A DNA stretch of 64,000 nucleotides from Pseudomonadota bacterium (GTDB lineage: Bacteria; Pseudomonadota; Gammaproteobacteria; Burkholderiales; Sulfuriferulaceae): positions 124,001 to 188,000 of the forward strand of contig JAJZUW010000006.1 in assembly GCA_021845925.1 (NCBI GenBank), in the 5' to 3' direction. The first letter of the stretch is position 1. Each line of letters opens with the position of its first letter. Under the pieces are notes generated by a model. It did not search any database. It was not told the DNA's origin and saw only the letters and a program-made list of their open reading frames with translations. The position numbers and the translations under genes are program-made. This document shows, in pieces, positions 49,880 through 59,305 of this stretch.

Positions 49880-50046
49880 GGATTCTGCGACTCCGCTACG
49901 CTTCGCGCAGAATGACGGATGGGGGCCCACGCAGAATGGCGGATGGGGGCCCACGCAGAATGGCGGATGGGGGGCCACGCAGAATGGCGGATGGGGGCAC
50001 GCGCAATCGTATTGTTCGTCATTCCGCGCGTAGTCGCGGAATCCAC
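49880..50046 (+). repeat. Palindrome pair enclosing a 24-bp tandem repeat
   Basis: Right-facing palindrome B (49880-49918) and left-facing palindrome A (starting near 50020) flank four copies of a 24-mer, GGATGGGGGCCCACGCAGAA + TGGC, starting at 49917, 49941, 49965 and 49989; the last is degenerate. The interval separates the convergent DedA and hslO genes and contains no gene. Confidence 0.85.
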
Positions 50047-50078
50047 AACATCTGGCACGCCCGGCCAGCGTGACGGAA

Positions 50079-50960
50079 TCAGTGCCGAGTGGCGTCTCCG
50101 GTAACGATTTGCGGCCCATCCAGCCACAATTGCGCCGAATCCACCGCATCAAAGTGGTAAGTCTTGCCACAAAACTCGCAGGTCACTTCCACGTTATCCC
50201 GTTCGGACAGCACGGAGGCAATTTCTTCCTGCCCAAGCATGCGCAGCATGTTGGCTACCCGTTCGCGCGAACAGTCGCAATGAAACGAAACCGGTTCAGC
50301 GTCAAACAAGCGTATGGTTTCCTGATGGAACAACCGGTCAAGCACCTGGCGGGAAGTCAGCGACAATAGTTCAGCGGCTGTCAGGGTCGAGGCCAGGTGC
50401 ACCGCCCGGTTCCAGGCATCCGGATCGCCCTGGGGCTGATCAGGCAGGCGCTGCAACAGCAGGCCGGCTGCCCGCTGGTTGCTGGATGCCAGCACCAGGT
50501 GGGTGTCGATCTGCTCCGACTGCCGCATGTAATGCATCAGTGCCTGGGCAACGGATTCGCCTTGCAGGGGGACAATACCTTGCCAGGCCTGTTGACCTTG
50601 TTCGCGTGGGTCCAGTGTCAACACCAGCTGGCCGGATTGCATCATCTGGCCCATATCGACACCAGTCACCTCGCCCAACCATTTTGCCGTTGCGCGCAAG
50701 GTATGATCAGATGTCACTTCAACGACCAGCAGCCGGATGGCCGTGTCCGATTGCATCTGCAAAACCAGACTGCCGGCAAACTTGAGCGATGCCATGAGAA
50801 GGGCTGCGGCGGCAGTCAGTTCGCCAAGCAGGTCCTGCACGGCCTGTGGATAGGCAGAACGGCGCAATACCTCTTGCCAGCTGTCATCCAGCGAGACCAT
50901 TTCGCCACGTACAGCGGCATGCTCGAACATGAAACGGGTCAACTGATCCTGATCAGACAT
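50079..50960 (-). CDS. hslO: Redox-regulated chaperone Hsp33
   Basis: Hsp33 is activated by oxidation and unfolding to hold aggregating proteins during oxidative stress. The 293-residue protein has the C-terminal redox switch with the zinc-binding CxC in HCDCSRERV and CxxC in CEFCGKTYHF. ATG 50960 gives the usual MSDQDQLTRFMFEH start; the extra upstream residues in the open frame are not family-like. It converges with the DedA gene and lies downstream of the HiPIP gene. Confidence 0.95.
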   Translation of the reverse strand: MSDQDQLTRFMFEHAAVRGEMVSLDDSWQEVLRRSAYPQAVQDLLGELTAAAALLMASLKFAGSLVLQMQSDTAIRLLVVEVTSDHTLRATAKWLGEVTGVDMGQMMQSGQLVLTLDPREQGQQAWQGIVPLQGESVAQALMHYMRQSEQIDTHLVLASSNQRAAGLLLQRLPDQPQGDPDAWNRAVHLASTLTAAELLSLTSRQVLDRLFHQETIRLFDAEPVSFHCDCSRERVANMLRMLGQEEIASVLSERDNVEVTCEFCGKTYHFDAVDSAQLWLDGPQIVTGDATRH

Positions 50961-51002
50961 GGCACACCCGGTACATGCCGGGAAAAAGGGAATCAACAGA
51001 CA

Positions 51003-51023
51003 GGCCTGGCAGAATGCCAGGCC
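51003..51023 (-). terminator. Terminator-like hairpin after the HiPIP gene
   Basis: GGCCTGGCA and TGCCAGGCC form a perfect nine-pair stem with loop GAA nine bases after the HiPIP stop; a T-rich stretch follows slightly later on the minus strand. It also lies in the leader of hslO. Confidence 0.6.
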
Positions 51024-51032
51024 AGACAACAA

Positions 51033-51305
51033 TCAGCTCTTGGCTGTATAGGCCAGGCACCAGCCTTTGGGGCTGATATCGCCTTCAACAACCTTGCACT
51101 GACCCTTGGCAGAAGCAGATTTGCCAGGGATGAACTGCATGCAGGTGGAGCACTCGGCGCTACCCTTGGGTGAATCCTGATATTGCATGGCAGCCTTGGC
51201 CACCTTGGCGGCGTAGGCTTCGCGGCTCATGAAGCTGACGGGTACGGCAGCAGCACCGGCGATCAGGGATGCGGTCTTCAGAAAAGAACGGCGGGAAGTG
51301 TTCAT
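51033..51305 (-). CDS. High-potential iron-sulfur protein (HiPIP)
   Basis: HiPIPs are small periplasmic electron carriers with a 4Fe-4S cluster. The 90-residue precursor has a twin-arginine signal (SRRSFLK at 4-10, hydrophobic stretch, AYA-A cleavage near 33), consistent with export of a folded cofactor protein. Cys52, Cys55, Cys70 and Cys83 (C-x2-C-x14-C-x12-C) with GWC at the end match the HiPIP cluster site. AGGAG precedes ATG 51305; the longer open frame is not needed. No partner oxidoreductase is next to it. Confidence 0.95.
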   Translation of the reverse strand: MNTSRRSFLKTASLIAGAAAVPVSFMSREAYAAKVAKAAMQYQDSPKGSAECSTCMQFIPGKSASAKGQCKVVEGDISPKGWCLAYTAKS

Positions 51306-51370
51306 GAAAAACTCCTGTTGGGTTTGAAAAACACCTTGGATCGCAGCGACCCCTGTCGCTACGTCCTCAA

Positions 51371-51469
51371 GGAACCGCTGACCTGTTTCCGCACCGACCG
51401 CATCTGCCACACCAGGATCTGCATGTCTGCAGAACGATCATGGCAGGACAGGAACAGATCAGCGGCCCC
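51371..51469 (+). repeat. Long form (99 bp) of a palindromic dispersed element
   Basis: Terminal inverted repeats GGAACCGCTGACCTGTTTCC (51371-51390) and the reverse of GGAACAGATCAGCGGCCCC (51451-51469) enclose about 60 bp. Both ends match the 54-bp element at 7146-7199 read on its minus strand. It occupies the divergent 278-bp interval between the HiPIP and MgtC/DUF4010 genes (51306-51583); the rest of that interval is AT-rich towards 51550 but shows no promoter I can defend. Confidence 0.6.
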
Positions 51470-51583
51470 TTAAATATGATTATATGCTCATGAGCTGACA
51501 GGCTGTCTACAAATTTTACAGTTAGCCGCAACCGGAAGCTCGTAGTATAGTGTTGACAGCTTTTGATCAACACGGATGCGGAC

Positions 51584-52843
51584 ATGAAATGGTTTGCCGA
51601 GCTGCCGCCACAGACCGCTGCTTTTCTGGCCACGGTACTGATCGGTTTTGTCATTGGTCTGGAAGTCCACAGTTACCGTCGCGCCCATCAGCTGGACCTG
51701 GGATTCGGCACCACTCGCACCATTACCCTGCTGGCCGTGGCCGGTTTTGTCCTGACCTTGCTGGACCCGCGCCTGATCCTGTTTGGCATCGGCTATCTCG
51801 GCCTGATCATCCTGCTTGCGCTGTATTACCATCATCTGCTGGACAGAAATGAACAAAGCCTGCTGCCGATTCTGATCGGACTGCTGACCTACCCGGTCGG
51901 CGCACTGGCATTGCTGCAAAACACCTGGATACTGATGCTGTATACGGTCACCCTGTTGCTGGTGCTCGGCGAAAAGCCGGGGATCCGCCGCCTGTCCGAT
52001 CGTGTGCGCGAAACAGAAGCCGTCACGCTGGCCAAGTTCCTGATCATGGTGGGCCTGGTACTGCCCATGCTGCCCAACCAGCCGATTCTTGCCGAACTGG
52101 GCATCACCTGGCACCAGCTCTGGCTCTCGATCGTCGCGGTATCCGGCATTTCGTGGAGCGGTTATCTGGTACAGACCTATTTCCTGCCGCGTTCCGGCAT
52201 GATTGTCACCGGCCTGCTCGGTGGAATCTATTCAAGCACGGCCGCTACCGTTGTCCTGAGCCGGCGTGCTGCCGAAGACGCCCAGGCCGCCAGCCGGCCA
52301 TATTCGAGCGCTCTCGTTCTGGCAAGCGGCATGATGTACGCGCGACTGCTGGCCCTGATTGCCATTCTTGGCCATGACAGCATCGCAAAGGCGCTGGTGG
52401 CGCCCTTTGTTGCCGCCCTGCTTGCCGCTCTGTTTGCCGGCTGGCGGCTCAAGCCGGCCGGCAAACAGGACATTGACGACGAGGGCGCCGGCGATGTGAA
52501 GCATCCGCTGGAGTTTTCCACGGCCATGGTGTTTGCCGCGCTGTTCGTGGCGTTTGCCATGCTGACGCGCTACATGGTGGCAACCTGGGGAACGACCGGA
52601 TTGCACTGGCTGTCATTCCTGAGCGGCTTCAGCGACATCGACCCTTTCATTCTCTCGCTGCTGGATGGCCATTTTGCCATCGCCCAGAAACCCATCAGCG
52701 ATGCCATCATCATTGCCAGTGCCAGCAACAATCTGCTTAAAGGCCTGTACGCGCTGGTCATTCCGCGCAGCAGCCTGTTGCTGCCCGGAGTACTGGCTCT
52801 GCTGTTCATGAGTGCGATTTCTCTCATTTGGGTCATTGTCTGA
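51584..52843 (+). CDS. MgtC/DUF4010 family membrane protein
   Basis: The 419-residue protein has an N-terminal MgtC/SapB-like domain (LIGFVIGLEVHSYRR near 18-32, FGTTRTITLLAVAGF), then a DUF4010 domain (GLLGGIYSSTAATVVLSRRAAED near 210). About eleven hydrophobic helices are visible. The role of this combination is unknown; MgtC proteins act in magnesium stress and intracellular survival by regulating other membrane proteins. ATG 51584 is preferred to the TTG at 51563. cbpA follows after 11 bases, so it heads a five-gene run. Confidence 0.87.
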   Translation: MKWFAELPPQTAAFLATVLIGFVIGLEVHSYRRAHQLDLGFGTTRTITLLAVAGFVLTLLDPRLILFGIGYLGLIILLALYYHHLLDRNEQSLLPILIGLLTYPVGALALLQNTWILMLYTVTLLLVLGEKPGIRRLSDRVRETEAVTLAKFLIMVGLVLPMLPNQPILAELGITWHQLWLSIVAVSGISWSGYLVQTYFLPRSGMIVTGLLGGIYSSTAATVVLSRRAAEDAQAASRPYSSALVLASGMMYARLLALIAILGHDSIAKALVAPFVAALLAALFAGWRLKPAGKQDIDDEGAGDVKHPLEFSTAMVFAALFVAFAMLTRYMVATWGTTGLHWLSFLSGFSDIDPFILSLLDGHFAIAQKPISDAIIIASASNNLLKGLYALVIPRSSLLLPGVLALLFMSAISLIWVIV

Positions 52844-52854
52844 CAGGAGACTGC

Positions 52855-53787
52855 ATGCAATTCAAGGATTACTACGCCATCCTGGGCGTTGATCGCAACG
52901 CCAGCCAGGAAGACATCCGCAAGGCCTATCGTCGCCTGGCGCGCAAATATCACCCGGATGTCAGCAAGGAAGCCAACGCCGAACAGATGATGAAAGAAGT
53001 CAACGAGGCCAATGCAGTTCTTTCCGATCCGGAAAAAAAGGCCGCCTATGACCAGATGGGCCAGGGTTTCCGGGCCGACGAAGATTTTTCTCCGCCACCT
53101 GACTGGGGTAGTGGTTTCGAATTCAGCGGACGAGGCTTTGGCGATGGCAACATGCACGACGCCAGCGAGTTTTTTTCCCGCATGTTCGGCCATGGCGGAC
53201 GTAACCGGCACAGCCACCAGATGCGCGGAGAAGACCGCCATGCACGCATTGTCGTGGATCTGGCCACAGCATGGACCGGTGCCAGCCAGACCGTCAGCCT
53301 GCGCGTCCCGGAAATGGGTGCCGACGGACAGGTCGTCCTGCGCGAGCAGTCGCTGCAGGTCACCATTCCAGCCGGCATTACGGAAGGACAGCATTTGCGC
53401 GTGGCCGGCCAGGGAACACCAGGGTTCAATGGTGGTCCGGCCGGTGATCTGTTTCTGGAAATCAGTTTCCGCCCCGACGGCCGTTTCCGGACCGAAGGAC
53501 GGGACGTGCACGGCCATCTGCCAGTCACGCCCTGGGAAGCGGCGCTTGGCGGCAGCATCCAGGCCATGACGCCTTCTGGTCCTGTGGAGATGCGCATTCC
53601 CGCCGAATCACAGGCAGGCCGCAAACTGCGCCTCAAAGGGCGTGGCATTCCTGGCAATCCGCCCGGCGATCTCTACCTTGAACTGCAGGTTGTCCTGCCG
53701 CCGGCCAAAACCGAAGCTGCCCGCGACTTGTATCGCAAGATGGCCGAAACCATGCCCTTCAACCCGCGCCAGGAAATCCGACCATGA
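52855..53787 (+). CDS. cbpA: Curved-DNA-binding protein CbpA (DnaJ-like co-chaperone)
   Basis: CbpA is a type II Hsp40 that stimulates DnaK and binds the nucleoid in stationary phase. The 310-residue protein has a J domain (KDYYAILGV at 4-12, HPD in KYHPDVS near 35), a Gly/Phe-rich linker, and two C-terminal domains, with none of the zinc-finger repeats of DnaJ. AGGAG precedes the ATG by six bases. It is followed by its inhibitor gene cbpM, overlapping by four bases. Confidence 0.95.
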   Translation: MQFKDYYAILGVDRNASQEDIRKAYRRLARKYHPDVSKEANAEQMMKEVNEANAVLSDPEKKAAYDQMGQGFRADEDFSPPPDWGSGFEFSGRGFGDGNMHDASEFFSRMFGHGGRNRHSHQMRGEDRHARIVVDLATAWTGASQTVSLRVPEMGADGQVVLREQSLQVTIPAGITEGQHLRVAGQGTPGFNGGPAGDLFLEISFRPDGRFRTEGRDVHGHLPVTPWEAALGGSIQAMTPSGPVEMRIPAESQAGRKLRLKGRGIPGNPPGDLYLELQVVLPPAKTEAARDLYRKMAETMPFNPRQEIRP

Positions 53788-54095
53788 CCATCACCTGCAT
53801 TCTCACTGACGATCAACCACTGACACTGCTCGAACTGGCCAATGCCTGCCAGGTCGAACCAGCCTGGATTGCGGAACGCATCATGGCCGGACTGGTGATC
53901 ACCCCGATTCCGGCGCGGCTGGATGGCGCCCTGTTCGGCAGCCGGGCCATCGAACGCACGCGCCAGCTGCTGCGCATCGAGAACGATTTCGACGCGAATC
54001 CCGAGCTGGCGGCCCTGGTCGTGGACATGATGGAACAACTGACCATGCTGCGTCGCCAGATCCGGCAAGATCACCCGGTTATCGACATTCTGTAA
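53784..54095 (+). CDS. cbpM: Chaperone modulator CbpM
   Basis: CbpM binds the J domain of CbpA and blocks its co-chaperone and DNA-binding activities. The 103-residue protein has a MerR-like N-terminal part (LTLLELANACQVEPAWI) and a C-terminal helix with the LRIENDFDANPELAALVVDMMEQL pattern of the family. It overlaps cbpA by four bases, as in E. coli, and precedes the phosphoketolase gene by 47 bp. Confidence 0.93.
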   Translation: MTITCILTDDQPLTLLELANACQVEPAWIAERIMAGLVITPIPARLDGALFGSRAIERTRQLLRIENDFDANPELAALVVDMMEQLTMLRRQIRQDHPVIDIL

Positions 54096-54142
54096 CAATC
54101 AACCACCAGACTCGACAGTAGCCGACAATCCCGGAGTCAACC

Positions 54143-56503
54143 ATGTCCGACCATTCCCTGAACGACGAACAGCTCGACCTGATCAACCGTTACTGGCGGG
54201 CAGCCAACTATCTGTCCGTTGGCCAGATATACCTGCTGGACAATCCGCTACTGAAAACGCCTCTGGTTCTGGAGCACATCAAACCGCGCCTGCTTGGTCA
54301 CTGGGGCACCACGCCCGGCCTGAATTTCATCTATGCGCACATGAATCGCGTCATTCAGCGGGATGATCTCAACATGGTCTTCATCGCCGGCCCAGGTCAC
54401 GGTGGACCTGCCGTGGTCGCCAACACCTGGCTGGAGGGCACTTACAGCGAATTTTATCCGCATGTTTCGACAGATGAAACCGGCATGCGCCTCCTGTTCC
54501 GCCAGTTTTCCTTTCCGGGCGGCATTCCCAGCCATGTGGCTCCCGAAACACCAGGTTCGATACATGAAGGCGGCGAACTCGGTTATGCCCTGTCGCACGC
54601 CTACGGCGCCGTGTTTGATAACCCCGACCTGATTGCCTGCTGCGTGGTGGGTGACGGAGAAGCGGAAACCGGCCCGATGGCGACAGCCTGGCATTCCAAC
54701 AAATTCCTCAATCCGGTCACCGATGGCGCTGTTCTGCCGATCCTGCACCTGAATGGTTACAAGATCGCCAATCCTACCGTCCTGGCACGCATCAGCACCG
54801 AAGAACTGAAGCAGCTGTTCCAGGGCTATGGCTATTCACCTCGTCTGGTGGAAGGTGACGATCCGGCGGTCATGCACCAGCTGATGGCCAGCACGGTCGA
54901 TCAGGCGCTGTCCGACATTCGGGATATCCAGCGGGCTGCCCGTCACCAGCAGCAAACCAGCCGGCCACGCTGGCCGATGATCATCCTGCGCACGCCCAAA
55001 GGCTGGACCTGCCCGCAAACCATCGATGGCCTGCAAACCGAGGGCAGCTGGCGGGCGCACCAGGTTCCGATGGGTGAAATGGCCGAACATCCCTGGCACG
55101 TCGGCATTCTTGAATCCTGGATGAAAAGCTACCGGCCGGAAGAACTGTTCACTGAAGAGGGCCGGCTGAAACCTGAACTGGCCGCACTGGCGCCGGCCGG
55201 CAATCGCCGCATGGGCGCCAATCCGCATGCCAATGGCGGTTTGCTGCTACGGGAACTGGATCTGCCCGATTTCAGCCAGTATGCCATTCATGTGCCACAG
55301 CCTGGCAAAACCACGGCCGAATCGACGCGTGTTCTCGGACAGTTCCTGCGCGACATCATGCAGGAAAACATGCACAATTTTCGCGTCTTCGGACCCGACG
55401 AAACCGCATCCAACCGCCTGGGAGCCCTGTTCGAAGTCACCAACCGCACCTGGATGGCCGAAACACTGCCCGGCGACGACCACCTGGCAGCGAATGGCAG
55501 AGTCATGGAAATCCTGTCCGAACATACCTGCCAGGGCTGGCTGGAAGGCTACCTGCTGACCGGGCGACACGGCTTCTTTTCGTGTTACGAGGCATTCATC
55601 CACATCATCGACTCGATGTTCAACCAGCATGCCAAATGGCTGAAAGTCACCAGCCAGCAGATTCCGTGGCGGCGACCGATCGCATCGCTGAATTATCTGC
55701 TCACCTCGCACGTCTGGCGCCAGGATCACAATGGCTTCTCACATCAGGACCCCGGCTTCATTGACCATGTTGTCAACAAAAAGGCCGATATCATTCGTGT
55801 CTATCTGCCGCCGGACGCCAACACCCTGCTGGCCGTTGCCGACCATTGCCTGAAAAGCCGCAATTACGTCAATGTGATCGTGGCGGGCAAGCAACCCGAA
55901 CTGCAATGGCTCGACATGCCTTCTGCCATCGTCCACTGCGAACGCGGAATCGGCATCTGGGAATGGGCCAGCAACGACCAGAATGGTCAACCCGATGTGG
56001 TCATGGCCTGCTGTGGCGATGTTCCGACGCTGGAAACGCTGGCTGCCGTCCATCTGTTGCGCGAGGCAGCGCCGGAACTGAAAGTACGTGTGGTCAACGT
56101 GGTTGACCTGATGACGCTGCAACCGCGCGAAGAACATCCGCATGGCCTCACCGAACGCGATTTCGACACGCTGTTCACCACCGACCGTCCGATCATCTTT
56201 GCCTATCATGGCTACCCCTGGCTGATCCACCGGCTGACCTACCGTCGTCACAACCATCACAACCTGCATGTGCGCGGTTACAAGGAAGAAGGCACCACGA
56301 CCACGCCATTCGACATGGTGGTGCTCAACCAGCTCGACCGTTTCCATCTGGTAATCGATGTCGTGGACCGGGTACCGTCATTACAGGATCGTGCCGAGCA
56401 TCTGAAACAGGCCATGCGTTACCGCCTGATGGAACACAAGCAGTATATTGTTCACCACGGCGAGGACATGCCTGACATTCGCGACTGGCAGTGGCCGTAT
56501 TGA
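54143..56503 (+). CDS. xfp: Phosphoketolase (xylulose-5-phosphate/fructose-6-phosphate)
   Basis: Phosphoketolase is a thiamine-diphosphate enzyme that splits xylulose-5-phosphate or fructose-6-phosphate with phosphate to acetyl-phosphate. The 786-residue protein has the family opening [55 protein letters not shown], and the ThDP/Mg motif VGDGEAETG. Length is typical. Its TGA overlaps the acetate kinase ATG by one base, so acetyl-phosphate should be passed on to make acetate and ATP. Confidence 0.96.
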   Translation: MSDHSLNDEQLDLINRYWRAANYLSVGQIYLLDNPLLKTPLVLEHIKPRLLGHWGTTPGLNFIYAHMNRVIQRDDLNMVFIAGPGHGGPAVVANTWLEGTYSEFYPHVSTDETGMRLLFRQFSFPGGIPSHVAPETPGSIHEGGELGYALSHAYGAVFDNPDLIACCVVGDGEAETGPMATAWHSNKFLNPVTDGAVLPILHLNGYKIANPTVLARISTEELKQLFQGYGYSPRLVEGDDPAVMHQLMASTVDQALSDIRDIQRAARHQQQTSRPRWPMIILRTPKGWTCPQTIDGLQTEGSWRAHQVPMGEMAEHPWHVGILESWMKSYRPEELFTEEGRLKPELAALAPAGNRRMGANPHANGGLLLRELDLPDFSQYAIHVPQPGKTTAESTRVLGQFLRDIMQENMHNFRVFGPDETASNRLGALFEVTNRTWMAETLPGDDHLAANGRVMEILSEHTCQGWLEGYLLTGRHGFFSCYEAFIHIIDSMFNQHAKWLKVTSQQIPWRRPIASLNYLLTSHVWRQDHNGFSHQDPGFIDHVVNKKADIIRVYLPPDANTLLAVADHCLKSRNYVNVIVAGKQPELQWLDMPSAIVHCERGIGIWEWASNDQNGQPDVVMACCGDVPTLETLAAVHLLREAAPELKVRVVNVVDLMTLQPREEHPHGLTERDFDTLFTTDRPIIFAYHGYPWLIHRLTYRRHNHHNLHVRGYKEEGTTTTPFDMVVLNQLDRFHLVIDVVDRVPSLQDRAEHLKQAMRYRLMEHKQYIVHHGEDMPDIRDWQWPY

Positions 56504-57591
56504 TGAAAGGCAGCATACTCACCATCAACAGTGGCTCGTCTTCCCTCAAGGCGAGCCTGTTTCTGCCTGACGGCACCCGGCACAACTACCGTTTCGAACA
56601 CATCGGCCATGGCTTTCCGCACGATCACCAGGAAGCGTTTGCCGCGCTCTTGCAACAGATGGATGGTCTGCGTCCGGATGCGGTCGGACATCGCCTGGTG
56701 CATGGCGGATCCGTCACCGAGCCGGCCCGGTTGCTCGACGCAGCCGAACGCCAGCGTCTGCAGGAACTGATCCCGCTCGCGCCCCTCCACCTGCCCGGCA
56801 ATCTGCTCGGGATCGATCTCTGCCTTGCGCATTTTCCGGTTGCCCAGGTTGTCTGTTATGACACCGCGTTTCACAGCACCATGACGGAACTCGCCTGGCG
56901 CCTGCCGGTTCCGCAACGTTTTGGCCTGCGCCGGTATGGTTTTCATGGCATCAGCTATGCCTGGGTGGCAAGCCAGTTGCCAGGCCTGCTGGGTGAGCTT
57001 GCCTCTGGACATGTCATTGTTGCGCACCTTGGCAATGGCGCCAGCCTGTGCCACCTGCACAACCGGATTTCGGTTGACACCACCATGGGCTACACCCCGG
57101 CGGGTGGCATTCCGATGGGCACACGCAGCGGCGATCTTGATCCCGGTGTCATGCTGGCGCTCGGCCAGCAAATGCCCCATGCCGATCTGGAACATCTCGT
57201 CTACCATGAGATGGGGCTGCTGGCACTGTCAAATGGCGAAAGCAATGAAATGAGCGACCTGCTCGCCAGCCAGACGGCTGATGCAGCCTTTGCTGTCGAT
57301 TATTTCTCCCGTCAGGTGCGCGGAGCCATCGGCGCCCTGGCCGCGCGGAATGGCGGACTTGACGCTCTGGTATTCACGGGCGGCATCGGCGAACATGCCA
57401 GCCAGGTGCGGACCAGCATCGTGGATGGACTGGCTGCCTGGGGTTTTTGCCTGCATGAACCAGCAAACCGGCAACATCTGCCCAGAATCGAAGCGACCGG
57501 CAGCAAACCGGTTTGTGTGATTGCTGCGGATGAAGAACAGATGATCTGTCAACTCACCTCCAGCCGGACAGGAACTGATCCATCCGCCTGA
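56503..57591 (+). CDS. ackA: Acetate kinase
   Basis: AckA converts acetyl-phosphate and ADP to acetate and ATP. The 362-residue protein keeps the ASKHA motifs: INSGSSSLK at 8-16, the substrate Arg in GHRLVHGG, DTAFHSTM with the catalytic Asp, RRYGFHGISY, HLGNGASLC, and FTGGIGEH. It is about 35-40 residues shorter than E. coli AckA but lacks no active-site motif. The ATG shares a base with the xfp stop (TGATG), coupling the two. Confidence 0.95.
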   Translation: MKGSILTINSGSSSLKASLFLPDGTRHNYRFEHIGHGFPHDHQEAFAALLQQMDGLRPDAVGHRLVHGGSVTEPARLLDAAERQRLQELIPLAPLHLPGNLLGIDLCLAHFPVAQVVCYDTAFHSTMTELAWRLPVPQRFGLRRYGFHGISYAWVASQLPGLLGELASGHVIVAHLGNGASLCHLHNRISVDTTMGYTPAGGIPMGTRSGDLDPGVMLALGQQMPHADLEHLVYHEMGLLALSNGESNEMSDLLASQTADAAFAVDYFSRQVRGAIGALAARNGGLDALVFTGGIGEHASQVRTSIVDGLAAWGFCLHEPANRQHLPRIEATGSKPVCVIAADEEQMICQLTSSRTGTDPSA

Positions 57592-57611
57592 CGCCATCCG
57601 GTGTGGCGGAT
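57582..57611. terminator. Weak two-way hairpin between ackA and the methyltransferase gene
   Basis: ATCCGCC and GGCGGAT (and, alternatively, CGCCA and TGGCG inside) can pair in the 31-bp gap between two converging genes. No strong T-run follows on either strand. Confidence 0.3.
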
Positions 57612-57622
57612 CTGTCCCGTCC

Positions 57623-58393
57623 TTACATCGGCAGGTTCGGATCATCTGGCAGGATCAGACCGCTTCCCTGTGCGCGATGACAGGTGCGTGATACCGGATT
57701 GAGCACCTTGCCCAGACGGCGACTTTCTTCCTGCCATGCCGGCAGGATCAGATGCATGCCATGCACCCGTTTGATGGCATGGACGAAATAAATGGTCCCG
57801 GTCATGGACCACCAGTGATTTCCGCCCGCTTCCAGTGACTCAAACCAGCGCACCCAGGCCGAATCTGCCAACGGCGGTACATAGCAGCACATTTGCACAC
57901 TGACCATTTCACAACCCAGCAGGGAAAGCCAGTCACGCAGGCGCTGCAAGCCGATGAAATGCCCGTGCCAGTCAAATTCGCCACGCGCATGCTTGTACCA
58001 GTACCACGCCCGCCAGAAACCCCAGGGATTGAATCCTGTCAGGAGCAGACTGCCTTCAGGAATCAGAACGCGTTCGGCTTCGCGCAGAATCTGGTGTGGC
58101 CACGGCGAAAACTCGAGCACGTGCGGCAACAGCAGCAAATCCACCGACTGGGCGGCAAACGGCAGATGGACCGGATCGGCCACCACCCCGCCCGCGCCTG
58201 AACGGTCCACATGCAACAAGTGCTTGATCCGGCTGGTGCGCAGGAAATCCATTTCGGTCAATCCGACCTGCACGCCATGAAAGCCAAACAGATTGCTGAC
58301 CGTCCAGTCAAACAGTGCCTGTTCACGCTCACGCAGATAGCGACCGTCTGCGCCAGAAAACCAAGTCTGAAAAGAACTCATCCGTTCGGTCAT
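57623..58393 (-). CDS. YafS-like class I SAM methyltransferase
   Basis: The 256-residue protein resembles YafS, a methyltransferase encoded divergently from gloB in many proteobacteria. Visible are ADPVHLPFAAQSVDLLLLPHVLEF (the acidic SAM loop and motif with the hydrophobic strand), HQILREAERVLIPEGSLLLTGFNPWG, and a following WHGHF segment. The N-terminal glycine-rich motif is weak. Substrate unknown. ATG 58393 lies only 15 bases from the gloB ATG on the other strand; ATG 58381 is an alternative. Confidence 0.82.
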   Translation of the reverse strand: MTERMSSFQTWFSGADGRYLREREQALFDWTVSNLFGFHGVQVGLTEMDFLRTSRIKHLLHVDRSGAGGVVADPVHLPFAAQSVDLLLLPHVLEFSPWPHQILREAERVLIPEGSLLLTGFNPWGFWRAWYWYKHARGEFDWHGHFIGLQRLRDWLSLLGCEMVSVQMCCYVPPLADSAWVRWFESLEAGGNHWWSMTGTIYFVHAIKRVHGMHLILPAWQEESRRLGKVLNPVSRTCHRAQGSGLILPDDPNLPM

Positions 58394-58408
58394 GCTATCA
58401 TACCGCCA

Positions 58409-59185
58409 ATGAATCACCCTGTTTCCTTCAGCCCTATCCCGGCTTTCCGGGACAACTACATCTGGGCCATACACAATACACGTCATGCCATTGTGGTTGA
58501 TCCTGGCGACGCCGGGCCGGTGTTTGCCTTCCTCCGCCAACACGGACTGGATCTGGCCGCCATTCTGATAACCCACCACCATCACGACCATACCGGCGGC
58601 ATCGCTGACCTGACCGGCCAAGCCGCCATTCCGGTTTACGGGCCAGCCAGTGAAACCATCACGGGCATTCGTTGCCCGGTCGTTGACAACCAGTCGGTCC
58701 ACATTGCCGAACTGGATCTCCGCTTCGATGTCCTGGCAGTGCCAGGTCACACCTCCGATCATGTAGCCTACCACACTCCGGGACATCTGTTCTGCGGAGA
58801 TGTCCTGTTTGGCTGTGGCTGCGGCCGGATCTTCGAAGGCACGCCAGAACAGATGTATGCATCCCTGCAGCGACTGGCGCATTTGCCGGCGACCACCCTG
58901 TTTTACAGTGCCCATGAATACACCCTTGGCAACATTGCCTTTGCCCTGAGCCTGGAACCCGACAATCCGGATCTGGTCAAACGGGCACGCAACGATCGCG
59001 ACAAGGTTTCACGCCATCTGCCCACCCTGCCTGGCACGATTGCTGCCGAGCTGGCAACCAATCCTTTTCTGCGCTGCAATCAGCCCGCGCTCGTCCGGCG
59101 GGCCAGTCAGGCGAGCGGACGGACGGACCTGACCGACACCGAGGTCTTTACCATTCTGCGCGCCATGAAAAACGAGTTTCGCTGA
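58409..59185 (+). CDS. gloB: Hydroxyacylglutathione hydrolase (glyoxalase II)
   Basis: GloB hydrolyses S-lactoylglutathione in methylglyoxal detoxification. The 258-residue metallo-beta-lactamase-fold protein has the binuclear metal motif THHHHDHTGG near residue 53, PGHTSDHVAY, GDVLFGCGCGR and the C-terminal NPFLRC, all typical of glyoxalase II. The frame is open further upstream, but family homology starts at ATG 58409. mltD follows in the same direction, as in E. coli. Confidence 0.95.
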   Translation: MNHPVSFSPIPAFRDNYIWAIHNTRHAIVVDPGDAGPVFAFLRQHGLDLAAILITHHHHDHTGGIADLTGQAAIPVYGPASETITGIRCPVVDNQSVHIAELDLRFDVLAVPGHTSDHVAYHTPGHLFCGDVLFGCGCGRIFEGTPEQMYASLQRLAHLPATTLFYSAHEYTLGNIAFALSLEPDNPDLVKRARNDRDKVSRHLPTLPGTIAAELATNPFLRCNQPALVRRASQASGRTDLTDTEVFTILRAMKNEFR

Positions 59186-59305
59186 TGGGAAACACTGGCC
59201 GGGATTTGCCCGCAGGCACCCGGCGAGGCAGGGTTCGTCCTGCAAGGCAGAATGGAACCGTGTCCAACCCATATTCGCCAACCTGATAGCCGGAGGTAAG
59301 CACCC

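Noticed and set aside
49880-50046. Phage attachment site
   Set aside because: dRS3-like repeats can be phage targets in Neisseria, but no integrase, phage gene or target duplication is visible here.
56503-57591. Truncated acetate kinase pseudogene
   Set aside because: Although shorter than E. coli AckA, all active-site motifs are present and the frame is intact.
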